Origin: Pseudoalteromonas sp. Scap06
GTDB taxonomy: Bacteria; Pseudomonadota; Gammaproteobacteria; Enterobacterales; Alteromonadaceae
Assembly: GCF_013394165.1 (NCBI RefSeq)
Contig: NZ_CP041330.1
Location: forward strand, 1,116,001 to 1,180,000
Length of the DNA: 64,000 nucleotides
Reading direction: 5' to 3'
Part shown: piece after piece, positions 18,778 to 26,991 of the stretch
How positions within the stretch are numbered: the stretch's first letter is position 1
How the letters are laid out: every line of letters begins with the position of its first letter
Program-made: the position numbers and the translations under genes
The notes under the pieces: generated by a model
Databases searched by the model: none
Told to the model about the DNA's origin: nothing
The model's input: only the letters and a program-made list of their open reading frames with translations

Positions 18778-18961
18778 ATGATGCTCCTGAAACTAAACGT
18801 ATAATTGTTAACAACAGATGATAACTTCAGGAATGCGACGCTATTTACCTGAACATCATGAAAGAACTATTTTAAGAAAATAAATAGGTTTGAGTTATTA
18901 ATATAGCGGAAATTCGAGCAAATTGGCTACTGTTTTATATTCTTTAATTGGTTGATTTTTT

Positions 18962-19438
18962 ATGAAAACAATCTTGATAATGCGTCATGGTGAAGCAATA
19001 CCTATGCAGGCTGATGATGTCAGTAGAAGTTTGACTTCTATGGGTCAGCAACAAGCTGAAAAAATGGGGCTATGGTTGCAAAAAATGCACGCTCCCAGTG
19101 GCTTGTTAGTTAGTCCTTATGTTAGAGCGCAGCAAACCGCTGAGGCTGTTAAAAAAAGTAATCGTTTTTTATTTGAAGAAACCTGTCACGATATTATTCC
19201 TGAAGGGAACCCTCAGGTTGCAGCAGATTATTTAGAAACGTTAATTGCCCTCCACCCAGAATGCGATACCTGGCTGGTTGTTGCCCATATGCCTATGGTG
19301 AGCTATTTGGTTGACCAACTATGCGCGGGTAACATGCCAATTTTTAACACCGGTGCAGTTGCCCAAATTAGTTATGATGAAGCGAGCCATAAAAGTGATT
19401 ACATCACCATAAATGCGCCAGCTAATGTAACCGTATAA
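18962..19438 (+). CDS. sixA: Phosphohistidine phosphatase SixA
   Basis: A 158-aa histidine-phosphatase-superfamily enzyme that removes phosphate from phospho-His proteins (in E. coli, the nitrogen PTS NPr). The catalytic R8-H9-G10 opens the protein (ILIMRHGEA), R60-region SPYVRAQQTA supplies the second Arg, and VVAHMPMVSYL carries the second His. Length matches E. coli SixA (161 aa). It is convergent with the AEC transporter gene, 54 bp away. Confidence 0.93.
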   Translation: MKTILIMRHGEAIPMQADDVSRSLTSMGQQQAEKMGLWLQKMHAPSGLLVSPYVRAQQTAEAVKKSNRFLFEETCHDIIPEGNPQVAADYLETLIALHPECDTWLVVAHMPMVSYLVDQLCAGNMPIFNTGAVAQISYDEASHKSDYITINAPANVTV

Positions 19439-19492
19439 ACTACGAACCTCCCCAGCTTAAAGCCTGACGATAAAACGTGGTTAGGCATTTAT

Positions 19493-20416
19493 CTAAAGTA
19501 AAATGGTTAACCACACACTAAAACTCAACACACTTAATACTGTAGATAAAACCACTGCACTGGCAAGGGTATCTTGGTGTTGTTTTATTTGGCATGCAAT
19601 TAAATAGGCATTAACGCCTAATGGTGATGCACTTAATAGCACCAGTACTTTTAGCAGTGACTCATTAAGTGTAAATACGTGTGTGCCTAGCAATAATACC
19701 AAGGCAGGTAATATGACTAATTTTAATAGACTGGCAATGGCCGCTGCTTGCCAGTTATCGCTAATTTTATAAAAAGCTAAGTTAGCGCCCAATACAAATA
19801 ACGCACAAGCAATAGCTGGTTCGGCTAAAAGCGCTAAGCCCTTAGTTAAGTCAGCAAATAAAGTAATCCCTGCCAAATTAACCAATAAACCAGTGCTAAT
19901 ACTTAACACCACTGGATTGAGTAGCATATTTTTGGAAAATGCTGACCAAGAAAACACATGACTAGCGCTGTTTGCACTAATTAAAAAAGTAAGGGTGAAC
20001 AATAATGCGCTATGAAAGGTAATGATCATAAAAATAATGCCCATCATTTGCTCGCCTAATGCGGCAATAATAATAGGTAACCCCACCAATACAGTATTGG
20101 AATAGCTACTGCCAAGAGCAAACACGCTATGGCGTTCGTATTGAAGTTTTTTAGAGAGAATGTAGCGGTCAATAATTAGGGCAAAAAGGTAAATTAAAAT
20201 AACCGGAATGTAAAAACTTAAAAAGCCATTTAAGCTGACACTGGTTTGTAAGTCTGCTTTGGCCATATTTAAAAATAAAAAGCTCGGCACACTAATATAA
20301 AAAGTAAACTTACTTAATCCAGCTATATGGATACGCTCTAAAAAGCCACTGCGGCTAGCAATGTAGCCACATAGCACAATAAATATCAGCGGGAATATAA
20401 TCGAAAATATATGCAC
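19493..20416 (-). CDS. AEC-family (auxin efflux carrier-like) transporter
   Basis: A 307-aa integral membrane protein with about ten hydrophobic spans, starting IFPLIFIVLCGYIASRSGFL, which is the characteristic AEC N-terminus, with an internal FTFYISVPSFLFL. The second half repeats the topology (inverted repeat fold). Bacterial members export or import carboxylates such as malate or malonate; the substrate here is unknown. It starts 17 bp after the smrB stop codon on the same strand, so the two are probably cotranscribed. Confidence 0.88.
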   Translation of the reverse strand: MHIFSIIFPLIFIVLCGYIASRSGFLERIHIAGLSKFTFYISVPSFLFLNMAKADLQTSVSLNGFLSFYIPVILIYLFALIIDRYILSKKLQYERHSVFALGSSYSNTVLVGLPIIIAALGEQMMGIIFMIITFHSALLFTLTFLISANSASHVFSWSAFSKNMLLNPVVLSISTGLLVNLAGITLFADLTKGLALLAEPAIACALFVLGANLAFYKISDNWQAAAIASLLKLVILPALVLLLGTHVFTLNESLLKVLVLLSASPLGVNAYLIACQIKQHQDTLASAVVLSTVLSVLSFSVWLTILL

Positions 20417-20433
20417 TAAAAGGCTCTTGTTGA

Positions 20434-20991
20434 TTAGCGTCTAAACTCATCACTTTGCGGTAAATTAATTAATATCAGTACCGCACCTTTACCGCCATAT
20501 TCGAGCGGTGCTTGATGCATAGCAATAACATCGGGGTGTTGCACTAAGTATTGCGGCACTTTATGCCTGAGGATATGGCCGCCAATTCCGTGTACAACAC
20601 AGGCGCAGTAATAATGCTTTTTTTTACACTCATGAATAAGCCCTGCGAGTTCATCTTTGGCTACTTCTTTATTTAAGCCATGCAGGTCTAGAGTTAAATC
20701 AGGTATAAAATCCCCTCGACGAAGTTGTTTCGCTAAAAAACGATCCTGACCCTGTTGCACATAATTAACAGTACCGTTAGTGTCTATATCTGGCACATAT
20801 TCATCAGAAAAGAAAAATTCTGATTGTTGTTGCTTTTTTTGCTGGGCAAATTGCTTCGCTTGTGACACTTTAGGTTTATTACTAAAACGGTGAGTGTCTT
20901 GTTTGAACACGCGCGCACCGCTGATACTTTGACGAAACAAGTCAATGTCATCAGGACTAATTAGGCTGTTTGAGTGGGGATCTTTTTTCAT
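20434..20991 (-). CDS. smrB: Ribosome rescue endonuclease SmrB
   Basis: A 185-aa Smr-domain protein. The SMR domain (~95-180) has D102-L-H104-G in LTLDLHGLNK and HGIGGHILR, followed by PLEYGGKGAVLILI. SmrB cleaves mRNA between collided ribosomes so tmRNA can rescue them. The N-terminal ~90 residues are basic, Gln-rich and partly helical, as in E. coli YfcN, whose N-terminal helix docks on the collided ribosome. It is divergent from prmB, as in E. coli. Length matches the family (183 aa). Confidence 0.93.
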   Translation of the reverse strand: MKKDPHSNSLISPDDIDLFRQSISGARVFKQDTHRFSNKPKVSQAKQFAQQKKQQQSEFFFSDEYVPDIDTNGTVNYVQQGQDRFLAKQLRRGDFIPDLTLDLHGLNKEVAKDELAGLIHECKKKHYYCACVVHGIGGHILRHKVPQYLVQHPDVIAMHQAPLEYGGKGAVLILINLPQSDEFRR

Positions 20992-21038
20992 AGCGGCAGT
21001 CTAAACAAAAAAGTGGTAAAAATCGAGTAAAAAGGTGT

Positions 21039-21213
21039 GATACCCAAGCAGCTTTGAGGTGCATAGTGCAGCGCCAATAAGGTTAATTTAAAAGCGATTT
21101 ATACTGCGTTATTGATTTGAACAACAGAGTGACTATTACACTTGCAATCAATGCCTTGTTTAAATTACCTTTAATTCTAACTGTCACTCGCACCTAGAGG
21201 TGGCTTGGGTATA
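21039..21213. repeat. MITE-like palindromic repeat element (~175 bp)
   Basis: The ends are imperfect inverted repeats: GATACCCAAGCAGCTTTGAG-GTGC (21039-21062) against the complement of 21190-21213 (GCACCTAGAGGTGGCTTGGG then TATA). The symmetry continues inward, for example GGTTAATTTAAA near 21085 against TTTAAATTACC near 21160, so the whole element could fold into a long hairpin. It has no coding capacity and lies between the divergent smrB and prmB genes. The right arm supplies an in-frame GTG that falsely lengthens prmB. Confidence 0.65.
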
Positions 21214-21289
21214 CAATAGGGCAATCATGGGGCCCATAGTTGTGCCTCGATTGAGTTTATTTTTTGAAAGTAGCAGGCAGATAATACTG

Positions 21290-22225
21290 ATGAGTGAATT
21301 ACTAATAGAAGAAGCAACCCTGGATGAAGCTGTTGCAGAACTTTCAACCTTACATGATTGGCTTCGTTGGACGACAAGTCAATTTGCAAGTAGCGGTATT
21401 TTCTTTGGTCATGGCACCGATAACGCATGGGATGAAGCGGTAAGTTTGTTATTACCAGCACTTAGCTTGCCAATTGATGCACCCAAAGAGCTGATGCATG
21501 CCCGTTTAACTAGCACTGAAAAAAACCGTTTAGCAGGCTTAATTGCCGAGCGCATTAACGATTTTACCCCAGTTCCATACCTGACCAACATTGCATGGTT
21601 TGCCAATATGCCATTTTATGTGGATGAACGTGTATTAATTCCTCGCTCGCCTTTTGCTGAGCTTATTAATAATCGTTTTACACCTTGGCTAGAGCAGCCA
21701 GAGTCAGTAGGGCGTATTTTAGATTTATGTACGGGATCGGGTTGTATTGCGATTGCATTGGCACAAGCATTCGAAAATGCGCAAGTTGATGCGGTTGATA
21801 TATCCTATGAAGCGCTTGAAGTGGCTGATATCAATATCACCGATTACCAACTAAGTGAGCGCGTATTACCGATCCAGTCTGACGTATTCAGTGGTGTGCC
21901 TGGGCAAAAATACGACTTAATCGTAGCAAACCCACCGTACGTTGATGCTGAAGATATGGCTGATTTACCACGTGAATTCCATCACGAGCCAGAGCTTGGG
22001 TTAGCATCGGGTCACGATGGCCTTGATGTAACACGTACTATTTTAGATCAAGCTAGTGAGCATCTAACAGATAACGGTTTGTTATTTGTCGAAGTAGGTA
22101 ACTCTATGGTACATATGGATGCACTGTATCCAGGCGCACCATTTGAATGGATTGAGTTTGAACAAGGCGGATTAGGGGTGTTTGTTATTAGCAAGCAACA
22201 ACTAGATGCCTACTTTGCACAGTAA
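21290..22225 (+). CDS. prmB: Ribosomal protein L3 (Gln) N5-methyltransferase PrmB
   Basis: A 311-aa SAM methyltransferase modifying a Gln of ribosomal protein L3. It contains the HemK-family motifs: LDLCTGSGCIAIALA (motif I), VDAVDISYEAL (motif II), and the catalytic ANPPYVDAEDM (NPPY). The N-terminal helical substrate domain begins LLIEEATLDEAVAEL, matching E. coli PrmB (310 aa). The frame is open from a GTG at 21200, but those 30 codons lie partly in the repeat element; ATG 21290 gives the family N-terminus. It lies 91 bp upstream of aroC with the usual synteny, and a hairpin stands between them. Confidence 0.95.
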   Translation: MSELLIEEATLDEAVAELSTLHDWLRWTTSQFASSGIFFGHGTDNAWDEAVSLLLPALSLPIDAPKELMHARLTSTEKNRLAGLIAERINDFTPVPYLTNIAWFANMPFYVDERVLIPRSPFAELINNRFTPWLEQPESVGRILDLCTGSGCIAIALAQAFENAQVDAVDISYEALEVADINITDYQLSERVLPIQSDVFSGVPGQKYDLIVANPPYVDAEDMADLPREFHHEPELGLASGHDGLDVTRTILDQASEHLTDNGLLFVEVGNSMVHMDALYPGAPFEWIEFEQGGLGVFVISKQQLDAYFAQ

Positions 22226-22267
22226 TTATTAATACTAGCCATTCATCCCAAATGGCTGGGTAACACT

Positions 22268-22291
22268 ATAGCCGAGATAATTCTCGGCTAT
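22268..22291 (+). other. 10-bp stem-loop between prmB and aroC
   Basis: Perfect ATAGCCGAGA / TCTCGGCTAT stem with a TAAT loop, 26 nt before the aroC ATG. It lacks a T-tract, so it is more likely an mRNA processing or stability element than a terminator. Confidence 0.5.
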
Positions 22292-22316
22292 AAGTCATTA
22301 GGAATGAGGAAAGTTA

Positions 22317-23414
22317 ATGGCAGGTAATAGCATAGGGCAGTTATTTAAAGTGTCCACCTTTGGCGAAAGCCACGGCGTTGCATTAGGCGGCGTTGTGGAT
22401 GGCACGCCAGCAGGCCTTGAGATAACAGAGGCCGACATACAACACGATTTAGATAGACGAAAACCAGGGCAAAGCCGCTATACCACGCAGCGCCGTGAGA
22501 GCGACCAAATTAAAATTTTAGCGGGTGTTTTTGAAGGTAAAACCACCGGTACCAGCATTGGTTTATTAATTGAAAATACCGATCAACGTTCACAAGATTA
22601 TGGCAAAATTAAAGACGTGTTTCGTCCAGGTCACGGTGACTATACCTACTGGCATAAGTACGGCCTGCGCGATTACCGTGGTGGTGGCCGCTCATCTGCG
22701 CGTGAAACCGCTATTCGAGTTGCCGCAGGCGCCATTGCTAAAAAGTATTTAAAACAGTTTCATGGTATTGAAGTTAAAGCATGCTTGAGCCAATTAGGGC
22801 CAATAAAAGCCGAAAACTACGATTGGGATGAAGTGGAAAATAACTTATTTTTCTTCCCAGATACAAGTAAGCTTGAAGCACTTGATGAATATATGCGCGA
22901 GCTAAAAAAACAAGGCGACTCAGTGGGTGCTAAAGTAAAAGTAGTGGCTAAAAATGTACCAGTTGGATTAGGTGAGCCAGTATTTGATAGGCTAGATGCC
23001 GAACTTGCACATTCATTAATGAGTATTAATGCTGTTAAAGGCGTTGAAATTGGTGATGGCTTTGATGTAGTCGAGCAAAAAGGCTCAGAACATCGTGATG
23101 AGTTAACCCCTGATGGGTTTACCTCAAATCATGCCGGCGGCGTGCTTGCAGGTATTTCAACGGGGCAAGATATAATCGCATCAATTGCGCTTAAACCGAC
23201 ATCGAGCATTACTATTCCCGGTAATAGTATTAACACCGAAAATGAAGCGGTTGAGATGATCACCAAAGGTCGTCACGATCCTTGTGTAGGAATTCGTGCT
23301 ATTCCGATTGCTGAGGCTATGATGGCCATTACTTTAATGGATCATTTACTTCGTCAACGCGGTCAAAACCCACATGTACACCACGAACATGGGCCAATTA
23401 AAGGCGCTATTTAA
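22317..23414 (+). CDS. aroC: Chorismate synthase
   Basis: A 365-aa FMN-dependent enzyme making chorismate from EPSP, the last step of the shikimate pathway, in the cytoplasm. Signatures: [18 protein letters not shown] at the N-terminus, the H-x-D-Y region [27 protein letters not shown], and the C-terminal [18 protein letters not shown]. Length matches E. coli AroC (361 aa). SD GAGGAAAG precedes ATG 22317. Cotranscription with prmB is likely, as in enterics. Confidence 0.98.
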   Translation: MAGNSIGQLFKVSTFGESHGVALGGVVDGTPAGLEITEADIQHDLDRRKPGQSRYTTQRRESDQIKILAGVFEGKTTGTSIGLLIENTDQRSQDYGKIKDVFRPGHGDYTYWHKYGLRDYRGGGRSSARETAIRVAAGAIAKKYLKQFHGIEVKACLSQLGPIKAENYDWDEVENNLFFFPDTSKLEALDEYMRELKKQGDSVGAKVKVVAKNVPVGLGEPVFDRLDAELAHSLMSINAVKGVEIGDGFDVVEQKGSEHRDELTPDGFTSNHAGGVLAGISTGQDIIASIALKPTSSITIPGNSINTENEAVEMITKGRHDPCVGIRAIPIAEAMMAITLMDHLLRQRGQNPHVHHEHGPIKGAI

Positions 23415-23421
23415 GCGCCTT
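23401..23421 (+). terminator. Hairpin overlapping the aroC stop codon
   Basis: AAGGCGCT / AGCGCCTT, 8-bp stem with a 5-nt loop that spans the end of aroC. Only a short T run follows (ACGTTT). Possible terminator. Confidence 0.5.
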
Positions 23422-23432
23422 ACGTTTAAAAC

Positions 23433-23464
23433 TATACTAAACGGGCAATAGCGCGTTTAGTATA
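23433..23464. other. 11-bp inverted repeat after aroC
   Basis: TATACTAAACG (23433-23443) and CGTTTAGTATA (23454-23464) are perfectly complementary around 10 nt. It lies between aroC and the DUF4112 gene: either a second terminator stem or an operator for the downstream gene. Confidence 0.45.
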
Positions 23465-23540
23465 TACAGGCTATACATCTTTATTGCCGCTCAATAATTT
23501 AAATGTGCTCAGCGCACCTAAAAATAAGAGAGCTGTTATT

Positions 23541-23927
23541 ATGCAAAAAAACAATCAAGCTTCCATCTCACAAACTGAATATAAAGCCACCATAAAACGG
23601 CTCGAAGAGTTTAGCCGCTTTACCGATAGCAGCATTGGTATTCCGTTTACTAAATTTAAATTTGGTGTAGAGTCGTTGATTGGGCTTTTACCTGTGATGG
23701 GTGATTTAGCAGGGCTTATTTTGTCTGGCTATGTACTAATTGAAGCGCAGCGCTTAGGTGTTAGCAAGCGAGTAAAAAGCCGTATTATTATAAATATGTT
23801 GATTGATTTTGTTGGCGGGCTCATTCCATTTTTTGGTGATATTTTTGATGCCATGTTTAAAGCAAATACGCGTAACACCCGCATACTTAAAAAACATTTA
23901 ACAGATAAGCTAACCACAAACCCATAA
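23541..23927 (+). CDS. DUF4112 domain-containing membrane protein
   Basis: A 128-aa protein of the DUF4112 family. Its signature is DSSIGIPFTKFKFGVESLIG followed by LLPVMGDLAGLI and FVGGLIPFFGDIFDAMFKAN. Two hydrophobic helices (~46-65 and ~88-105) suggest an inner-membrane hairpin protein. The frame is open from 23484, but ATG 23541 with SD AAGAGAG is the better start. Function unknown. It converges with the secreted 2H-like gene. Confidence 0.8.
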   Translation: MQKNNQASISQTEYKATIKRLEEFSRFTDSSIGIPFTKFKFGVESLIGLLPVMGDLAGLILSGYVLIEAQRLGVSKRVKSRIIINMLIDFVGGLIPFFGDIFDAMFKANTRNTRILKKHLTDKLTTNP

Positions 23928-23971
23928 ACATTATTAGTTTAAAATGTGTAATTAGCCCTGTTATTAACTAT

Positions 23972-24670
23972 TTATTTGGCATCAAAAAAGTACTTAGCGA
24001 GTATTTCTTTTTGTTGACCAAACTGATCAGATACTCCAATTCCAATCCCAATTATTTCCCCTTGTGCCTGCGGTGGCTCAGCGTGCAGTGCTTTTTTTAC
24101 TAACGCTAATGCTGGGCTTTGTTCATTCGCGAGTAGTGTTAAATGCGGCTGAAAATTCTGAAATACATTAGGGCTGCCATAACGTTCAAAAGCCACAAGT
24201 TTATTAGGGTAATGCTTTACCCAGCTAGGCACTGGTGCTTGATGATCGCGAAGCGGCTCAAGCTTGAGGGTAACCTCATCGGCTAAGCGTTGTAACTGAT
24301 ATGATTTTTCTAAGTTTATAAATGCCCAATTACTTGGTGATACACTAAATCCATTGGCTTTTATCTCAAACGACTGATGCTCTTTTACAATGCGCTCAAC
24401 CATTTGCTTAATTTCGTTTTGTGCTTCAAGTGGGTAATCCGTTAAATACAAGGTGGCGTGTACGGGTAACCCTTGTTGGTAAAACGTAGTAATTTGGTGC
24501 GAGGCCAATTCATTGCTGGTGTTAGCGACTAGCTCAACAATAGGCTTAGAGGGAATAGCAAATACGTTAATACTTATGCTTTTTGCATAACTGCTGGCAG
24601 AAGTAGCCAACAGTGTTAAAAAAGTAAAAGAGATAAATAGCCACGACAAAGAGCTGTGTTGTTTAACCAT
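23972..24670 (-). CDS. Secreted 2H phosphoesterase-superfamily (2'-5' RNA ligase-like) protein
   Basis: A 232-aa protein with a Sec signal peptide (WLFISFTFLTLLATSASSYAKS, cleavage near residue 30). The mature part carries two H-x-T/S motifs about 110 residues apart, VHATLYL and PHLTLLA, the two catalytic histidines of the 2H superfamily (2'-5' RNA ligase, cyclic phosphodiesterases). Most family members are cytoplasmic, so a periplasmic copy is notable. The sequence between the motifs (EIKANGFSVSPSNWAFINL) fits the family's symmetric two-lobed fold. Substrate unknown; it could be a 2',3'-cyclic nucleotide or a similar phosphodiester in the periplasm. Confidence 0.7.
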   Translation of the reverse strand: MVKQHSSLSWLFISFTFLTLLATSASSYAKSISINVFAIPSKPIVELVANTSNELASHQITTFYQQGLPVHATLYLTDYPLEAQNEIKQMVERIVKEHQSFEIKANGFSVSPSNWAFINLEKSYQLQRLADEVTLKLEPLRDHQAPVPSWVKHYPNKLVAFERYGSPNVFQNFQPHLTLLANEQSPALALVKKALHAEPPQAQGEIIGIGIGVSDQFGQQKEILAKYFFDAK

Positions 24671-24882
24671 AAGAGTGAGTCAATTCAGGTTTTTGGTTGG
24701 TGTATGGTAAGCGTAATTAAGCGTTCAGTAAATAAAGTATGGTAAGGAAGCCTTAATTAATGCATCGCTAATTTTTTACTTTGTAGATAAAAGTACGTAC
24801 AATTCGCTTCGTTTTTAGTGTGCTTTATACTAATTTTATCTGTCTTTAAAGCATCGGGTTCAAACGAGTATACGAAGTATTT

Positions 24883-25437
24883 ATGCACCAAGTAGCTGAT
24901 CTAATGTCTATTTTCGAACACACTTTTTACCAAAGCTATAACACGCGTTTGGTAAAAGGTGAGCATGAGCCTATTTACATTCCCGCAAATGATACAACTC
25001 CATATCATCAAATTGTGTTTGCCCATGGTTTTTATGCCAGTGCACTACATGAAATAGCTCATTGGTTAGTGGCAGGCTCGCAACGCCGTTTAAGTGAAGA
25101 TTATGGTTATTGGTATTGCCCTGATGGGCGCGATGCTACACAGCAAGCGGAGTTTGAATCAGTAGAGGTAAAACCTCAAGCAATAGAGTGGGCATTGAGT
25201 GTGGCTGCTGGGTTTGATTTTAACGTATCGGTAGATAATTTAAATGGTGAGCAAACTTGTCGATTTGCGTTTCAATCACGTGTTCATGCAAAGTTATTAG
25301 AGTTGTTGCAAAACGGGTTTAACCCAAGAACAACCTTACTATTAAAAGCACTGTGTAAATTTTATAACACCACGTGGCCATTACATGCTGCGCAGTTTTC
25401 ATGGCATTCTCCCGAGGAGTTAAAAGATGCAGTTTAA
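24883..25437 (+). CDS. epmC: Elongation factor P hydroxylase EpmC
   Basis: A 184-aa non-haem iron enzyme that hydroxylates the beta-lysylated lysine of EF-P. Strong match to E. coli YfcM along its length: YNTRLVKGEHEPIYIPA, IVFAHGFYASALHEIAHW with the metal motif H-E-I-A-H, and GYWYCPDGRDA...VEVKPQAIEW. ATG 24883 gives the family length (182 aa in E. coli). Its end overlaps the next gene by 11 bp, and yfcL follows; E. coli also pairs yfcM with yfcL. Confidence 0.95.
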   Translation: MHQVADLMSIFEHTFYQSYNTRLVKGEHEPIYIPANDTTPYHQIVFAHGFYASALHEIAHWLVAGSQRRLSEDYGYWYCPDGRDATQQAEFESVEVKPQAIEWALSVAAGFDFNVSVDNLNGEQTCRFAFQSRVHAKLLELLQNGFNPRTTLLLKALCKFYNTTWPLHAAQFSWHSPEELKDAV

Positions 25438-26569
25438 GTTAGGATTGATTGTAAATCCGGTCGCAGGGCTCGGTGGTAGTGTTGCGCTTAAGGGCAGTGA
25501 CGGTGAAGACACCGCTGCTAAAGCCATCGCATTAGGTGCAGAGCCTAAGTCAAATAGCCGCACTAAAGCTGCACTTGAAGTGCTGGTACCTCATCAATCA
25601 AACATTACTATTTATACTGTTAATGATGAAATGGGGGAGCAAACAGCAAAAGCGTTGGGCTTTAATACGCAAGTGGTTTATCAAAGTAACTCACCCACAA
25701 CCAGTGACGATACTGAGGCTGCAGCTCGTTTATTACAGCTACAAGGTGTTGATTTAATCTTATTTGCTGGTGGCGACGGAACGGCGCGCAATATTTGCCA
25801 TGCTGTAGAAGACTCTGTACCCGTATTGGGCATTCCTGCTGGGTGTAAAATTCATTCCGGCGTGTATGCCATAACGCCAAAAGCCGCAGGCCGTGTAGTT
25901 GAAATGCTGGTAAAAGGTGAGCTGGTAACATTAAGCGATGCTGATGTGATGGACATTGATGAAGTGGCTTTTCGCCAAGGAACAGTAAAAGCAAAACGTT
26001 ATGGTGAAATGCAAGTGCCAAGTGAAGTGCGCTATGTACAAGCGGTTAAAAATGGCGGTAAAGAAACTGACGAGCTGGTGTTAGCAGATATAGCTGCTTA
26101 TGTCGTTAGTGAAATGGATGCCGATATCCTCTATGTCATGGGTAGTGGCTCTACCGTTGGCGCAGTGATGGAAGAGATGGGGCTTGAAAACACCTTACTC
26201 GGTGTTGATCTCGTTGAAGATCAAGCTTTAGTAGGGCAAGACCTAACAGCCCAGCAACTTCTTGAACTTACCAAAGAACGTAAAACAAAATTAGTGATCA
26301 CTCTAATTGGCGGTCAAGGGCATATTTTTGGTCGAGGCAATCAACAACTCAGTCCTGCGTTAATTAAAGCGATAGGCCGCGATAATATTATTGTGGTGGC
26401 TACTAAAACAAAATTACAGGCTTTAAATGGCCGACCGCTGATTTGTGATACCGGCGATAGCAAATTAGATGATGAATTAAGCGGTTATATACGTGTAACC
26501 AGTGGGTTTAACGACCATATTATGTATGCAGTAGGTCATCAAGATGGGCTGCACCCAGAGGAGAAGTAA
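25427..26569 (+). CDS. ATP-NAD kinase family protein (COG3199 type)
   Basis: A 380-aa member of the predicted polyphosphate/ATP-NAD kinase group, distinct from housekeeping NadK. The N-terminus FKLGLIVNPVAGLGGSVALKG and the phosphate-binding LILFAGGDGTARNI are the family marks; ILYVMGSGSTVGAVMEEMG and LIGGQGHIFGRGNQQLS follow in the C-terminal domain. The start overlaps epmC by 11 bp with a GAGGAG SD, and yfcL begins 3 bp after its stop, so the three are translated as a unit. Enzymatic substrate not established from sequence. Confidence 0.85.
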   Translation: MQFKLGLIVNPVAGLGGSVALKGSDGEDTAAKAIALGAEPKSNSRTKAALEVLVPHQSNITIYTVNDEMGEQTAKALGFNTQVVYQSNSPTTSDDTEAAARLLQLQGVDLILFAGGDGTARNICHAVEDSVPVLGIPAGCKIHSGVYAITPKAAGRVVEMLVKGELVTLSDADVMDIDEVAFRQGTVKAKRYGEMQVPSEVRYVQAVKNGGKETDELVLADIAAYVVSEMDADILYVMGSGSTVGAVMEEMGLENTLLGVDLVEDQALVGQDLTAQQLLELTKERKTKLVITLIGGQGHIFGRGNQQLSPALIKAIGRDNIIVVATKTKLQALNGRPLICDTGDSKLDDELSGYIRVTSGFNDHIMYAVGHQDGLHPEEK

Positions 26570-26572
26570 CAC

Positions 26573-26848
26573 ATGAGTTTAGTAAATTACATAGATGCTG
26601 CGCAGCAATATTTTGATGATTTAGTGATAAAAGCCACCGATGACGAGTTATTTGCTGGCGGTTATTTACGCGGCCACTTTGATTTAGCCGTAGGTTATGC
26701 ACAAGTTGAAGAGTTAAATCTAGAAATTGCAGAACTAAACGACACGGTTGAAAAAAGCTTAGTAAAAGCTTATCGCAATGGCGAACTTAATGAAGATGAT
26801 AAAGCACTCGTAGTAAGAATATGGGATGAAGTAAAAGCACTTGCATAA
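26573..26848 (+). CDS. yfcL: YfcL family protein
   Basis: A 91-aa acidic helical cytoplasmic protein matching the YfcL family (E. coli 92 aa): GGYLRGHFDLAVGYAQVE and the C-terminal DDKALVVRIWDEVKAL. Its function is unknown. It follows the ATP-NAD-kinase gene by 3 bp and is the last gene of the epmC operon, ending at an intrinsic terminator. Confidence 0.88.
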   Translation: MSLVNYIDAAQQYFDDLVIKATDDELFAGGYLRGHFDLAVGYAQVEELNLEIAELNDTVEKSLVKAYRNGELNEDDKALVVRIWDEVKALA

Positions 26849-26872
26849 GCTTTTTTTATTCATTAAAAATAG

Positions 26873-26897
26873 CGCGGCTACTGAGCCGCGTTTTTTT
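26873..26897 (+). terminator. Rho-independent terminator of the epmC-yfcL operon
   Basis: CGCGGCT, loop ACTG, AGCCGCG, then seven T. Confidence 0.92.
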
Positions 26898-26991
26898 GTG
26901 CCTAAAAAAGAACTTGTTTATTCAGTTAAAATTTACCTCATTCCTTAGATACGCTAAAGTAGCACAGTCTAAATTCTAGGGAACAAGTGAA

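Noticed and set aside
21200..21289. N-terminal extension of PrmB from GTG 21200
   Set aside because: These codons partly overlap the repeat arm and the extension has no counterpart in the family; ATG 21290 matches E. coli PrmB.
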